Below are positions 56,301 to 64,000 of a stretch of 64,000 nt of DNA, in pieces (within the stretch, counting starts at the first letter, position 1; every line of letters begins with the position of its first letter). Source of the stretch: Mactromeris polynyma. Its lineage: Eukaryota; Mollusca; Bivalvia; Venerida; Mactridae. The notes under the pieces are model-generated. The model saw nothing but the letters and a program-made list of their open reading frames with translations, was not told the DNA's origin and did not search any database. The translations under genes were made by a program, and so were the position numbers. The stretch spans positions 22,194,264-22,258,263 of the forward strand of contig JASFXZ010000007.1 of the NCBI GenBank assembly GCA_032209605.1, read 5' to 3'.

Positions 56301-56988
56301 TTAACTTTAATTTGCATACACTGCAGGTCTCACCAAAGATCGTATATACGAGTGTCTGAGAAATAAGAGGTTATACTTGATTGGAGATTCTACTTTACGC
56401 CATTGGTACACGCACCTGCTAACAACGGTAAACTGTATCCCAATAACAGAAGATTGGACCAAAGAACAGTGGCATAAACAAGCGGAGTGTGTAATTAAAC
56501 ACATAGGATTCACGGCGGGATGGTACCCACACAGTCAGCCATTTTGTGTTGGTAATACATGGGCGGACGTGCGCTACACTCAGGTTTCAATAACACGACG
56601 CATTGAAAATATCCCGAATGACGAAGAAGCGATTATTGTTTTTCAACTGTATATGCACGACTTAGCATTTCATCATTCCGTGGTTCAGGGTCGACTTGCA
56701 CTTATTCGAAAAACTGTTGAAACTTTTCTACATAGAAATAATAATTCAGTCGTGTTAATAAAAGGACCACATACATTTTCTCAAACAAATGCAGGTGAGC
56801 GCCTTAATGACTGCTACTCTGGATTATATACCAAAATACTCTATGACACATTTAAAGGGTTACATGACAGAGTTGTTCTACTTAACAACAAAGATGCGAC
56901 GATTGCGGCGCATTCGACTGGGAACCATCCCCCTACAAATATTATAGCGGCAATGCTGGAACAAATGTTTAGTTTTGCATGTAAATAA
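50383..56988 (+). CDS. NXPE-family protein (neurexophilin-like and PC-esterase domains), five exons seen, N-terminus missing
   Basis: Exons are 50383-50582, 52928-53205, 53531-53796, 55331-55500 and 56327-56988 (stop TAA). All have GT..AG borders with matching phases (1, 0, 2, 1), about 524 residues. The first exon starts after an acceptor in phase 2, so an upstream exon with the signal anchor must exist but was not recognised. Exon 2 gives the neurexophilin/Ig-like region (VRVDLYDGYGNKKNIGGDLI, NLDGTYTVEIKAFWSG). Exon 3 is Cys-rich (FYCVKPKNVHLLC). Exon 5 is an SGNH-type PC-esterase: GDS in LIGDSTLRHWYTHLL and a C-terminal DATIAAHSTGNHPPTNI carrying the likely Asp/His. Such proteins act in the secretory pathway. 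Human relatives have been linked to glycan O-acetylation; activity here is inferred. Confidence 0.85.
50826..52493. mobile_element. Tigger-like non-autonomous element with TA duplication, host of a second element
   Basis: The left end cagtaaaacttcgaaacctcgaaca and the right end (reverse complement cagtaaaacttcggacctagaa) are inverted repeats, flanked by TA at 50824-50825 and 52494-52495. The CAGTAAAACTTCG-type end and TA target are pogo/Tigger-like. The middle contains a copy of family B (51138-52228). Both lie in the intron between the first two visible NXPE exons. No transposase is present. Confidence 0.8.
51138..52228. mobile_element. Repeat family B, copy 2: Tigger-like element nested inside 50826-52493
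   Basis: The ends cagtggaaactccctaatccg and (right, reverse complement) caatgggaagtccttaatccgg pair and resemble Tigger termini. The flanks are TA, and more precisely the same 8-mer tacatgta on both sides (51130-51137 and 52229-52236). The body shares long blocks with 49385-50330. It is non-coding; the 103-codon frame at 51951-52262 is chance. Confidence 0.8.
52640..52920 (+). repeat. Interspersed repeat family A, copy in NXPE intron
   Basis: ttttgtggattgttgttttt, then ggtctgcgtggggaggcact and gtcttgtgta, match the core of copy 1 at about 175-235. The upstream part gtcctgtgatattttccactc matches copy 1 near 75-105. It ends a few bases before NXPE exon 52928, so it reaches close to that exon's acceptor site. 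Confidence 0.65.
53822..54117 (+). mobile_element. tRNA-derived SINE in NXPE intron 3
   Basis: The head 53826-53895 is tRNA-like (ggatccgtggtccagtggtaacgcg, anticodon-loop acttgtaatc, B-box ctggttcgattccc). It is followed by a body with the ttcggacgagactttaaaaaccgaggtcccgtgt core found in many invertebrate SINEs, and a tail reaching ggtggcgacgataaataaatgc. The imperfect direct repeats aaaccaggttc (53811-53821) and aaaccaagttc (54118-54128) flank it. Confidence 0.8.
54690..54800 (+). repeat. Repeat family A, short diverged piece
   Basis: Words such as gcctaatgttttgttgttgg, ggtcggtgtggcaaagcatt and ggcttgtgca follow the order of the family A core but with many changes. It lies in the NXPE intron before 55331. 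Confidence 0.5.
55005..55330 (+). repeat. Interspersed repeat family A, copy next to NXPE exon 4
   Basis: tgtgcggttcattcacttta, gcctattgttgccagctgtc, tattccatccatttaaccc, ttatggactgttgttttccc and gtgtggagaccc reproduce copy 1 (1-240) in order, so this is the best-matching copy. It runs almost to the acceptor of the exon at 55331 and may supply part of that splice region. Confidence 0.7.
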
Positions 56989-57216
56989 ATACAAGCGGTG
57001 GATATCATGTGCTGAACTAAGCAGTTACTTTTGAAACGTAGATAAAAACCTGTATTAAATGTTGTCACTTGAGTGTTTTGTTCTTTTCATATTCATTGAA
57101 ATTTTCGCTTAGGGTAAGTTGTAGCCACATGCCGCACACTATATTAACATTACAATATTTGTTTGATTTTCATCTGTGTAATGTATCCACCATTATTGAA
57201 AGTTGATTAACAATAC

Positions 57217-57222
57217 AATAAA
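57217..57222 (+). terminator. Likely polyadenylation signal of the NXPE gene
   Basis: AATAAA lies about 230 bp after the NXPE stop codon in AT-rich sequence. This is a normal distance for a 3' UTR, but position is the only evidence. Confidence 0.45.
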
Positions 57223-59180
57223 TATTTGTTTATCTTCACGGTTATCTCAGTATGTTTGTAGCAGGACCTCCTCATGTTTTATTTAAGAAGTTTTTACGCT
57301 ATGGATCGGGTCTGTGGGACAAAATGTTATGAGAACATTTGTACTAGTCATGGCGTCCCATGCTATGCCTTCCCAGGCCCGGTCCCATGGGGGCAAAGGC
57401 GGGGGGGGCTGGTCCCCAAGTCGGCTATGAAGTGACCAGATTATATCTCAAGGTTGCTATTTTTTAAGCACGTTAAGTACAAACTATAACATCAATTTAT
57501 TATCAATCTCCCTTTTACTACCAGTTCTTGGACGGTACCGTTCTTATAAGTCACGTATAAGTTCTGCAGCAATTATTAAAGAACATAATCGTCTTTATAT
57601 GCATTGGTATTCAGTGACTAGTTCAATAATATAGTTCTTTTTATATGTAACTCTTCAGTAAACGGAGGAAGTAAAGTTGTATATAATATATATACGAGGG
57701 GTGTAAAAATAGTTTAATTTATGTCGGACTGATGTCGTTGCTCATTTTTTCGGACATACCTCAACAGTATGGCTGCCAAAAGGTTGCCGCTAGCACCACC
57801 GAAGAGGAAGTAGTATGGCAATATTTGCAATTTGCCGCTTGGTCCCGAAATGATAAAATGTCGACATTATATTCGTGACAATTTATTTACTATCACTAGA
57901 TAATCCATGACAATAGAGAAAATATACATGACATTCTTATAAGCGTTTAATGCGCACTTTTCGTCAGAACGGTAAAAAAATACTTTGTCGAATGTGTGTT
58001 GCGCGTGGTGAGATCGAAATGTTACACCATATGAGCTTGAAATATGTCATTTATCGCTTTTCAGAATTTTGCTTCGCATTCAATAAGCATTGCCAGAAAT
58101 CCCAAGCAAATCGCTGGCTTATTGATGAAATTGTCTCCCTTGAAAATACGCTATCGGCGGTATCGATTTGTCAGTTCGCTCAATTTGTGGCTATTGAAAT
58201 ATAGAGTAAACAGTTTTTTAAATTATCATAATGTTTTTGTTATTTAATTCACATAATTTATTCACATATGAGCACAAACTTCAATGTTTCCTTTTTAAAA
58301 TGATATAAATTATTTTATGATTGATTATTATCTTCATGCTTCCCTGTTTGATTTAAAATTGTTATTATTGATCCTTATTGATCCTTATATCTTTAACTGA
58401 AAAACACACGAAAAACTGTAATTTCATAAAATATCCCATTTTTAGATACAAATTTAAAGTATTTATATTTAACGTACAATATTTATTCACATATGTGCAC
58501 AAACTACAAAATATAAATATTTTAATGGTGTTTTTAAAAATTAAATCAAATGGGATCTTCATGCTTCCCTGTTAGATTTAAATTAGCAATGTATTTGAAA
58601 AAAACTGAAAATACCGCTTTTTTTTCAATAATTTTGAATACACAATATATCGTGGTGTACGCGTGATCGGTATCCAACAGTGCGTGTACAGCATGACATC
58701 TAACTGAAGTGATCAAGCCGGATGCAGCGACTATACAAGCTGTTAACAATTAACAATTAGTGCTCTTTATAGGGAAACATTTTGGGGGGAAATGTGACAT
58801 TTTATAGAATAGCCTTGAAATAAAATATTGGAGTGGTTTTTTAATCTGTAAAGGTGTAAAATTTAAAACAGTATATCACGATTACAATAAATATATTTTT
58901 TTATAATGATATTGTTTAACTTGATATTAAAAAGTGAAAATATGATATTAATATCGTAATACAGATGTTACAGTTATTTAGACAAATAGCCTGCATAACT
59001 TATGTAATGTAAATTTAAAACACTAGGTTTGATATTCGTTTTATAGCGTTTTTCGAGAAAAGAGACGAATACACACTAAACACTTTTCGTATGCATAATT
59101 TTACTTCAAGTAAATAGTATGCAGTGTAGTGTCCGACTTAGTTGTAGAAACATGATCGCCACATATTAATTTTTATCCAG
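57223..59180. other. No supported gene; repeat scraps
   Basis: A tacgaggggtgtaaaaatag string near 57690 resembles a mariner-type terminus. About 58256-58575 contains an imperfect ~225-230 bp tandem duplication (ttattcacatatg.gcacaaact and cttcatgcttccctg each appear twice). I searched this stretch for the missing sulfotransferase exon and saw none. The frame at 57950-58204 has no domain. Confidence 0.4.
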
Positions 59181-59293
59181 GGGACGTAGGCGACTGGAAA
59201 AATCATTTCACAGTGCGTATGAATGCAGACTTTGATGAATGGATAGAAGACAAGAGTCGTGGAAGTAAATTACAATTCAGATACACAATATAA
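59181..59293 (+). CDS. Sulfotransferase C-terminal exon, isolated
   Basis: After an AG acceptor (ttttatccag) the exon codes for (x)[20 protein letters not shown] and, further on, RFRYTI-like residues to a TAA at 59291-59293. It begins in phase 1. GDWKNHFT is the SULT family's C-terminal PAPS-binding motif (RKGxxGDWKNxFT), whose RKG would come from the previous exon. It sits 11.6 kb after exon 4 of the sulfotransferase at 45.8 kb, same strand, with the NXPE exons in between. Exon 4 ends in phase 0, so a linking exon of 3n+1 bases is required. Either this is the true last exon of a gene that encloses NXPE, or a remnant of a second copy. Confidence 0.8.
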
Positions 59294-59690
59294 ACAATTG
59301 TTTCACATTTCGACTTTCAATGTAATATCACGAAACATTGATGTCATTCCACAGAAAATATTAATCAGTGCCATAACTATATATGGATGTTTTACTATTT
59401 ATAATGATGAGCATAAGTATAATTATCTCGGAGAAGTTCGATTAGTTGTTCAACAAGCGTTAAGATTGAAACTTAGGCTTTGACTTTAAATTTACAAAAG
59501 TTACATTTACCAGCATTTTTGTTTTCATTGACTCTAAACTCTGTTAATTTGTCTAAAAAGTGGTTGATGCCAACTGTACATATTTGCCAATTTTGGTTAC
59601 AATCTGTTTTGTAATAACAACGTAGGAGCAAAAACAGCGCTTAACACTTTCAGTAGTATGATGTGTACGAATAAAGCCCCTGTTCTTTCA
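59294..59690. other. Possible 3' UTR of the sulfotransferase
   Basis: No gene was seen. The small frame at 59259-59483 overlaps the sulfotransferase exon in another frame and lacks a domain. An AATAAA lies near 59670. Confidence 0.35.
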
Positions 59691-59762
59691 TTTCCATAGC
59701 GACGAGGTTCGCTGAAATGTACATCGGACCGTCTACACCGTCCGAACAAAACTGTTATCCAA

Positions 59763-60473
59763 ATGCTAACCATGTTTGTCTCTAAAGAAGAAAATCAAAA
59801 ATATTGGGATGATCACCTTTGTTATGTTATGTCAGTTTACCGAGCAACCCAACACAGTAGTACAGGTTGTTCTCCTAATCTGTTAATGTTGGGTAGGGAA
59901 GTTGATAGTCCTATTGATCTAATGGTAGGTCCACCGCCAAATCTGCATGAGAAAACATGCCCAATAGAATATGTAGAATGGATAAAAACTACCCTAAGGC
60001 GTGCATATACTTTTGCATATGACCAACTAGGTATAGCGGCTAATAGACAAAAACTTTACTATGACAGAGGGCTGAAACCTAGGGAATTTGTTTCCGGTGA
60101 TTGGGTTTGGAGATGGTATCCTCCTACCGCTAATCATAAATTAGGGTTAGGATGGACTGGACCTTATTTAGTCCTTGAAAAACTGACTTATTTAACTTAT
60201 AAAGTTCAAAAATCAGAAACCACCAAGCCTGTTTTTGTCCATGTGGATCATTTAAAACCATATGAAGGTACCAATTTTCCTGATAACTGGACACAACATG
60301 ATGCTATTAGTGACCAAGTCATAGATATAGATCCTGTAGACTTATCTGAGCATGAACATGACTCATTTCAAACTGACACTCGAGGTGAAATAGTCCTAGT
60401 ACAGTGTATTCCTTTTGTTCCTAGATCTCGTCGTGAAAGACTGATTAAACCAAGAGAGATATTCTCTCCATAA
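59763..60473 (+). pseudogene. Integrase C-terminal fragment of a gypsy Pol
   Basis: The 236-codon frame follows PNKTVIQMLTMF (59733 onward) and shows the post-catalytic integrase segment WDDHLCYVMSVYRATQHSST and GCSPNLLMLGREVDSP. It then shows the chromodomain-less C-terminal module (FVSGDWVWRWYPP ... GLGWTGPYLVLEKL ... VHVDHLKPYEG). The catalytic D-D-E part is absent upstream, so this is a remnant. This stretch itself carries no stop, which suggests truncation rather than slow decay. Confidence 0.85.
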
Positions 60474-61090
60474 TGACCTTAAAGTAATAGTTATGTTACT
60501 ATAGTGTCAGTTGGCTGTTGGTTATCATGTAGATAATGTGTTACGCATAAAACTGAAGTTTCTACTGGTAATAATGTGTTGGTTACCATGTAAATAATGG
60601 GTTATGCATAAAACTAGACTTTATACTGGTAATTTTGTGTAAATTTACCAAATATAGTGCTGTTTCTTGTCAGTAGACTAGGTAACCTGAAGTATTGAGA
60701 ATACTAATCATAACTTGACTGTATGATTATCAAGAGAGAAATAAATTATCACTAAGACAATGTTAATTATGGTCTATTGTTAGTACAACTTTTGGCTTGG
60801 ACTAGAAATCCTTGCTATCCACTTACAATGTTATGTAGACATAGAAATAAATGATCACTAAGACAATGTTAACTATGTTATACTGTTAGTACAACCTTTG
60901 ACTTGCACTAGAAATCCTTGCTATCAACTTACAATGTTAACACTAAGTATCCATTACTTAAAGACTTATGTGGTTTGCTATTTGTGTTAAAGATGCAAGG
61001 ATTTGACTGAACTTTATGAGGGTCACGAAGAACAATACCATTAAATTTGGAATGTGAAAATTATAATAAGTTAGGAAAGGAAATGTCTGC

Positions 61091-61340
61091 GTTAGATAAG
61101 TTACCTTATTGTAGGATAAGCCTTTAATTTTCCTGCATATTTTCATTCAGACAGTGACTCTCATGTAGTATACCAAGTTTAAAGGAAATCTCTGCGTTAG
61201 ATAAGTTACCTTATTGTAGGATAAGCCTTTAATTTTACTGTATATTTTCATTCAGACAGTGACTCTCATATAGTAAAACAAGTTTAAAGGAAATCTCTGC
61301 GTTAGAAAAAGGATCTTATTGTAGGATAAGCCTTTAAAAT
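61091..61340. repeat. 105 bp tandem repeat, about 2.4 units
   Basis: gttagataagttaccttattg begins at 61091 and 61196, and a diverged third start (gttagaaaaaggatcttattg) lies at 61301. It lies in the 3' part of the truncated gypsy element. Confidence 0.85.
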
Positions 61341-61383
61341 GTAATGGCACACGGTTTGGATGTTGTTTTTTTAGAAAATAAAA

Positions 61384-61849
61384 ATGGCTCGAGCAATGGT
61401 ACAGCCAGTCAACGTATCTAGACCACTCTGGCCGCTACAGGGATCTAAATGTCTGGCGATGCACTATCAAGACACATATTTTGAGAAGTACAGTTGTTTT
61501 CACAGGCATTGGGTGGCTCGTCATGAGCCCGGCAAGGACATTTTGTGAGCATAAAATGTAGACATGTGATTTTACGTCGATGCGACGCCAAACGTCATAC
61601 AACCAGTCTTGGAAAGTCACATTTCTCGAAACGGAACGGGTGGTGAACCATGCATGTCGTTATCCGGGTGTAGAAAAACCAGTGATGCCGGATGCAGAGG
61701 CAAGAAAGAGTTTTAAGGAAAGCGAAACGAAGAGGAAAAAGAAGAAAGGAAGAGGAGAGACGGAGAAGAGAGAGACAGAAGGTCGGCCAACGCATCATTG
61801 GGTGGATATTTCGAGCGTAGATGACAGTTGGATTGAGATAACATTGTAA
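61384..61849 (+). pseudogene. Decayed extra frame 3' of pol in the gypsy fragment
   Basis: A short ATG frame at 61384-61548 encodes SRPLWPLQGSKCLAMHYQD and HRHWVARHEPGKDIL, then a stop. The reading then moves to 61580-61849 with a basic tail (KRKKKKGRGETEKRE) ending in ITL. Tryptophan-, His- and Cys-bearing segments followed by a basic region suggest a small zinc-finger-like accessory protein broken by a frameshift. A third frame between pol and the 3' LTR occurs in several animal gypsy elements. Its function here is unknown. Confidence 0.4.
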
Positions 61850-62302
61850 CAAATAATTGATTGTCAAAATATAGTGTGTTTATAGACCCTTTTTATTGCT
61901 AGAGAAATCTTTGACAGTTAAAAGATAGTTTTACGTTATGAGGGTACTTTTCAGTTTCATAGGTCCATTCTTAAATTTTGGGGTTACATTTTAGTTTGTT
62001 TTCAATATTCACTTTTTATTTTAAGGAAGTATGATTTGCACTGTTTTTAGAACCCTACTTATAGTTAGTGTTTTTTTTCTTTTTGAGACATTGTGACTTT
62101 CACTTTTATTGTCAGCCGTGTTATAGCTATATTTGAATTTACGAGTTACATTCTTGTTTTTCTTTTCTTTTTAAAATTGTGACTTCCACTTTTATTTCAG
62201 TTTTCATTACTCATAGGGCTACACTTAAATACAACAGTTACAATTTTTTCATTTCTTCTAAAAATTGTAACCGTCATTCTTATTTTTCAAGGAGGGAGGA
62301 AT

Positions 62303-62840
62303 ATAACAGTGTGTTGTTAGGTACACGTTTATATTTCATCATTATATACTGCTAAACCTCCTTCACGTTACATAAACTCAGTCATCCGTAAATATATAAC
62401 TACACAGTAAATTAAAAAATCAAATCATACCACATGTCATATTTTCTGTATAAATACTAAGTTTTACTCTTTATTCTCTCTCTTGGGTGCTGAGCAAGGT
62501 CAGTATTCTTCAAAGCTTGTCTTTGACTTTACATTGAAGAACTTATTTCTTCCATTACAATGCATATTGCATTGACAACTCTTTTGCTTAGAGCGTTATT
62601 TTGATTCATATGTTTATAGTACCTGTACTAGTCTTAGGTGATTTGAATTATTTAAACTAGAGATTTGCTGTCATATAATTGATTTGACTGATACAACTTG
62701 CATTCCTGTGTATCTTGTGTTAATATAGTGTTTTATGTATGATAGTGCAATAATATAGTGAATGCTCGCCCATATGGGATATCCCGGTGGCGAGGGTAAA
62801 TAAACTCAACTCCACAAGACGCTAATGACCGTGACATTTG
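62303..62840 (+). repeat. Probable 3' LTR of the truncated gypsy element
   Basis: It starts right after the purine tract aaggagggaggaat. It includes a TATA-like region and a gggtaaataaactc polyadenylation word near 62795-62808, and ends near ctaatgaccgtgaca. There is no partner LTR in the window to confirm the borders, so both ends are approximate. Confidence 0.4.
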
Positions 62841-62879
62841 CAGAATTAAAATACCTGTATTAAAGCATAGGCTTCATTG

Positions 62880-64000
62880 TCATAATTCGACAGATTCGCA
62901 ATTATTACTATCCGGATTCAGGTACGGTTTTAAAATAAAGTTTAAGGGTTCAAGAAAGCACGTACGTTGAAAAATCTAAAATCAATATCGCAATACCCAA
63001 ATATCGCTAAACAGAAAATTAATAAAGAAATTTCAGTAGGCAGAGTAGCAGGTGCTTTTAAGAGTCCACCCTTAAATAATCTCCAAATATCGCCGATTGG
63101 TACTGTCCCCAAGAAAGTGTTAGGCGAATATAGGCTTATCCATCATCTGTAATTTCCAGAAGGTTCGTCAATTAATGATTTCATTGCCCCAGAATTATGC
63201 ACCGTCAAATAAACTGAATTCGATGAAGCGATACACCTGGTCCAGGATTTAGGTCAAAATTGATATTTATTCAAAATGGACATAAAAAGCGCTTTCAGGC
63301 TTCTTCGGGTACACCCAGAGGACTTCGAACTGCTTGGGTTCTCATTACATGGGCGTTACTAATTTGAAAAATGCTTACCGTTAGGATACTGCATTTCAGT
63401 CAGCTTATTCGAAAAATGTTCAACCTTTCTAGAAGTAATTATAAAAAACCGCTTCAAAAATTAAAAAAATGCATTACCTAGATGATTTACTAGGAGGTGA
63501 TAAAACAAAAACTGGTTGTACAAAAAATATGCAAATATTTACGGAGAGTATTGCAGGAAATTGGTGTACCTCTAGCGGACGAAAAACGGAAAGCTCATCC
63601 AGAATATTAGTATACTTGGGATAAGAGTTGGATTCTCAGGAAATGTTAGTCCGAGTTCCCAAGGAAAATATATTAGAATCTGTGGAAAACATTAAGGAGA
63701 TGATCCCAAAGAAAGCAGTAAAAACTGAAAGTCATGCAATCTTCGAAAGGTTCGTTGAATTTGTGTTATAGGGCAATCGCCGTGGGTAGACCTTTTTATG
63801 CGCCTGATAAATGCTACGTGCGGAATCAAACGTCCGTATCATCATGTTGGAGTAAATAATGAAATAAGGCGCGATTTAAAAATGTGGCTCGAGTTCTTCA
63901 ATCAATGCAACAGGATATCTGTATTTCACGATAGGTTTTTGGTTAATAACGATGACGGAACGATTCTTCACAGATAGCGTCGGCGACATATATTTCAGAA
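62880..64000 (+). pseudogene. DIRS-like reverse transcriptase remnant, runs off the window
   Basis: Read across several frame shifts and stops, the translation gives PIGTVPKKVLGEYRLIHHL, then SSINDFIAPELC, FKMDIKSAFRLLRVHPEDFE, an LPLGYCIS and LFEKCSTFLE region, a degenerate DD box (RY-like before LGG), a long connection segment, and RISVFHDRFLVNNDDGT leading to LFTDS (start of RNase H) at the very end. This order is that of the RT of DIRS-type (tyrosine recombinase) retroelements common in molluscs. Several in-frame stops mark it as dead. No split inverted repeats are visible inside the window. Confidence 0.7.

Larger units (their letters stand above)
59696..62840 (+). mobile_element. 5'-truncated Ty3/gypsy element (412/mdg1-like)
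   Basis: It begins abruptly inside integrase coding sequence. It continues with the integrase C-terminus (59763-60473), a tail with local tandem duplications (including a 105 bp unit at 61091-61340), a decayed downstream frame (about 61384-61849), a purine tract (aaggagggaggaat, 62289-62302) and an LTR-like stretch to about 62840. The gag, protease, RT and RNase H parts are missing. It is a dead fragment unrelated to the young element at 17.5-22.2 kb. Confidence 0.65.

Noticed and set aside
45796..56988. Sulfotransferase-NXPE fusion gene
   Set aside because: SULT exon 4 ends in phase 0 while the first visible NXPE exon needs two preceding bases (phase 2), so direct splicing would break the frame.

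Overview
This is a gene-poor, AT-rich window of an invertebrate nuclear genome. It is most likely a mollusc, and probably a bivalve. Genes have introns with GT/AG borders. The mobile-element load is typical of lophotrochozoans: a tRNA-headed SINE ending in AAAC repeats (RUDI/Meta-SINE style), a K02A2.6-like Ty3/gypsy element, a DIRS-like reverse transcriptase, mariner, Tc1, Tigger/pogo and hAT remnants, and many foldback or TIR-bounded short elements. The species call is inference. No organelle, bacterial or free viral sequence was seen.

Layout. Positions 1-16.9 kb hold almost only repeats: an unclassified interspersed repeat (called family A here), a foldback element, a decayed mariner carrying a nested palindromic element, SINEs (one inside another), small TIR elements and a ~160 bp tandem array. 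At 16.98-23.13 kb lies a single-exon class A GPCR gene. It is cut between TM2 and TM3 by a 4634 bp Ty3/gypsy element with two identical 156 bp LTRs, a 5 bp target duplication (gcctt) and one intact 1311-codon gag-pol frame on the opposite strand. A 285 bp short TIR element follows 23 bp after the GPCR stop. The stretch 23.8-31 kb contains a TIR-bounded element with a MADF-domain exon, a Tc1 remnant and a hAT/ZNF862-like remnant. A four-exon RING-less TRIM-type gene (B-box 1, B-box 2, coiled coil, beta-propeller-like region) spans 31.5-38.1 kb. Its intron 2 holds a mariner remnant and its intron 3 an uninterrupted Tigger/pogo transposase frame.

The stretch 39.4-45.1 kb holds a family A copy and a 1.7 kb minisatellite built on a 19 bp unit. 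From 45.8 kb a cytosolic-type sulfotransferase begins (four exons to 47.6 kb). It is followed on the same strand by an NXPE-family gene (neurexophilin-like plus PC-esterase domains, five exons, 50.4-57.0 kb). A sulfotransferase C-terminal exon then appears alone at 59.2 kb, so the NXPE gene is either nested in a sulfotransferase intron or sits between a sulfotransferase and a remnant of a second copy. The end of the window (59.7-64 kb) is a 5'-truncated gypsy element (integrase C-terminus, a decayed downstream frame, a probable 3' LTR) followed by a frame-broken DIRS-like RT.

The host genes share no obvious pathway. They are a peptide-type receptor, a TRIM protein, a PAPS-dependent sulfotransferase and a secretory-pathway NXPE protein. 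No clear new multi-gene system is visible. The strongest unusual signals are the very recent GPCR-breaking insertion, the interleaved sulfotransferase/NXPE exons, the higher-order 19 bp minisatellite and several nested-transposon stacks.
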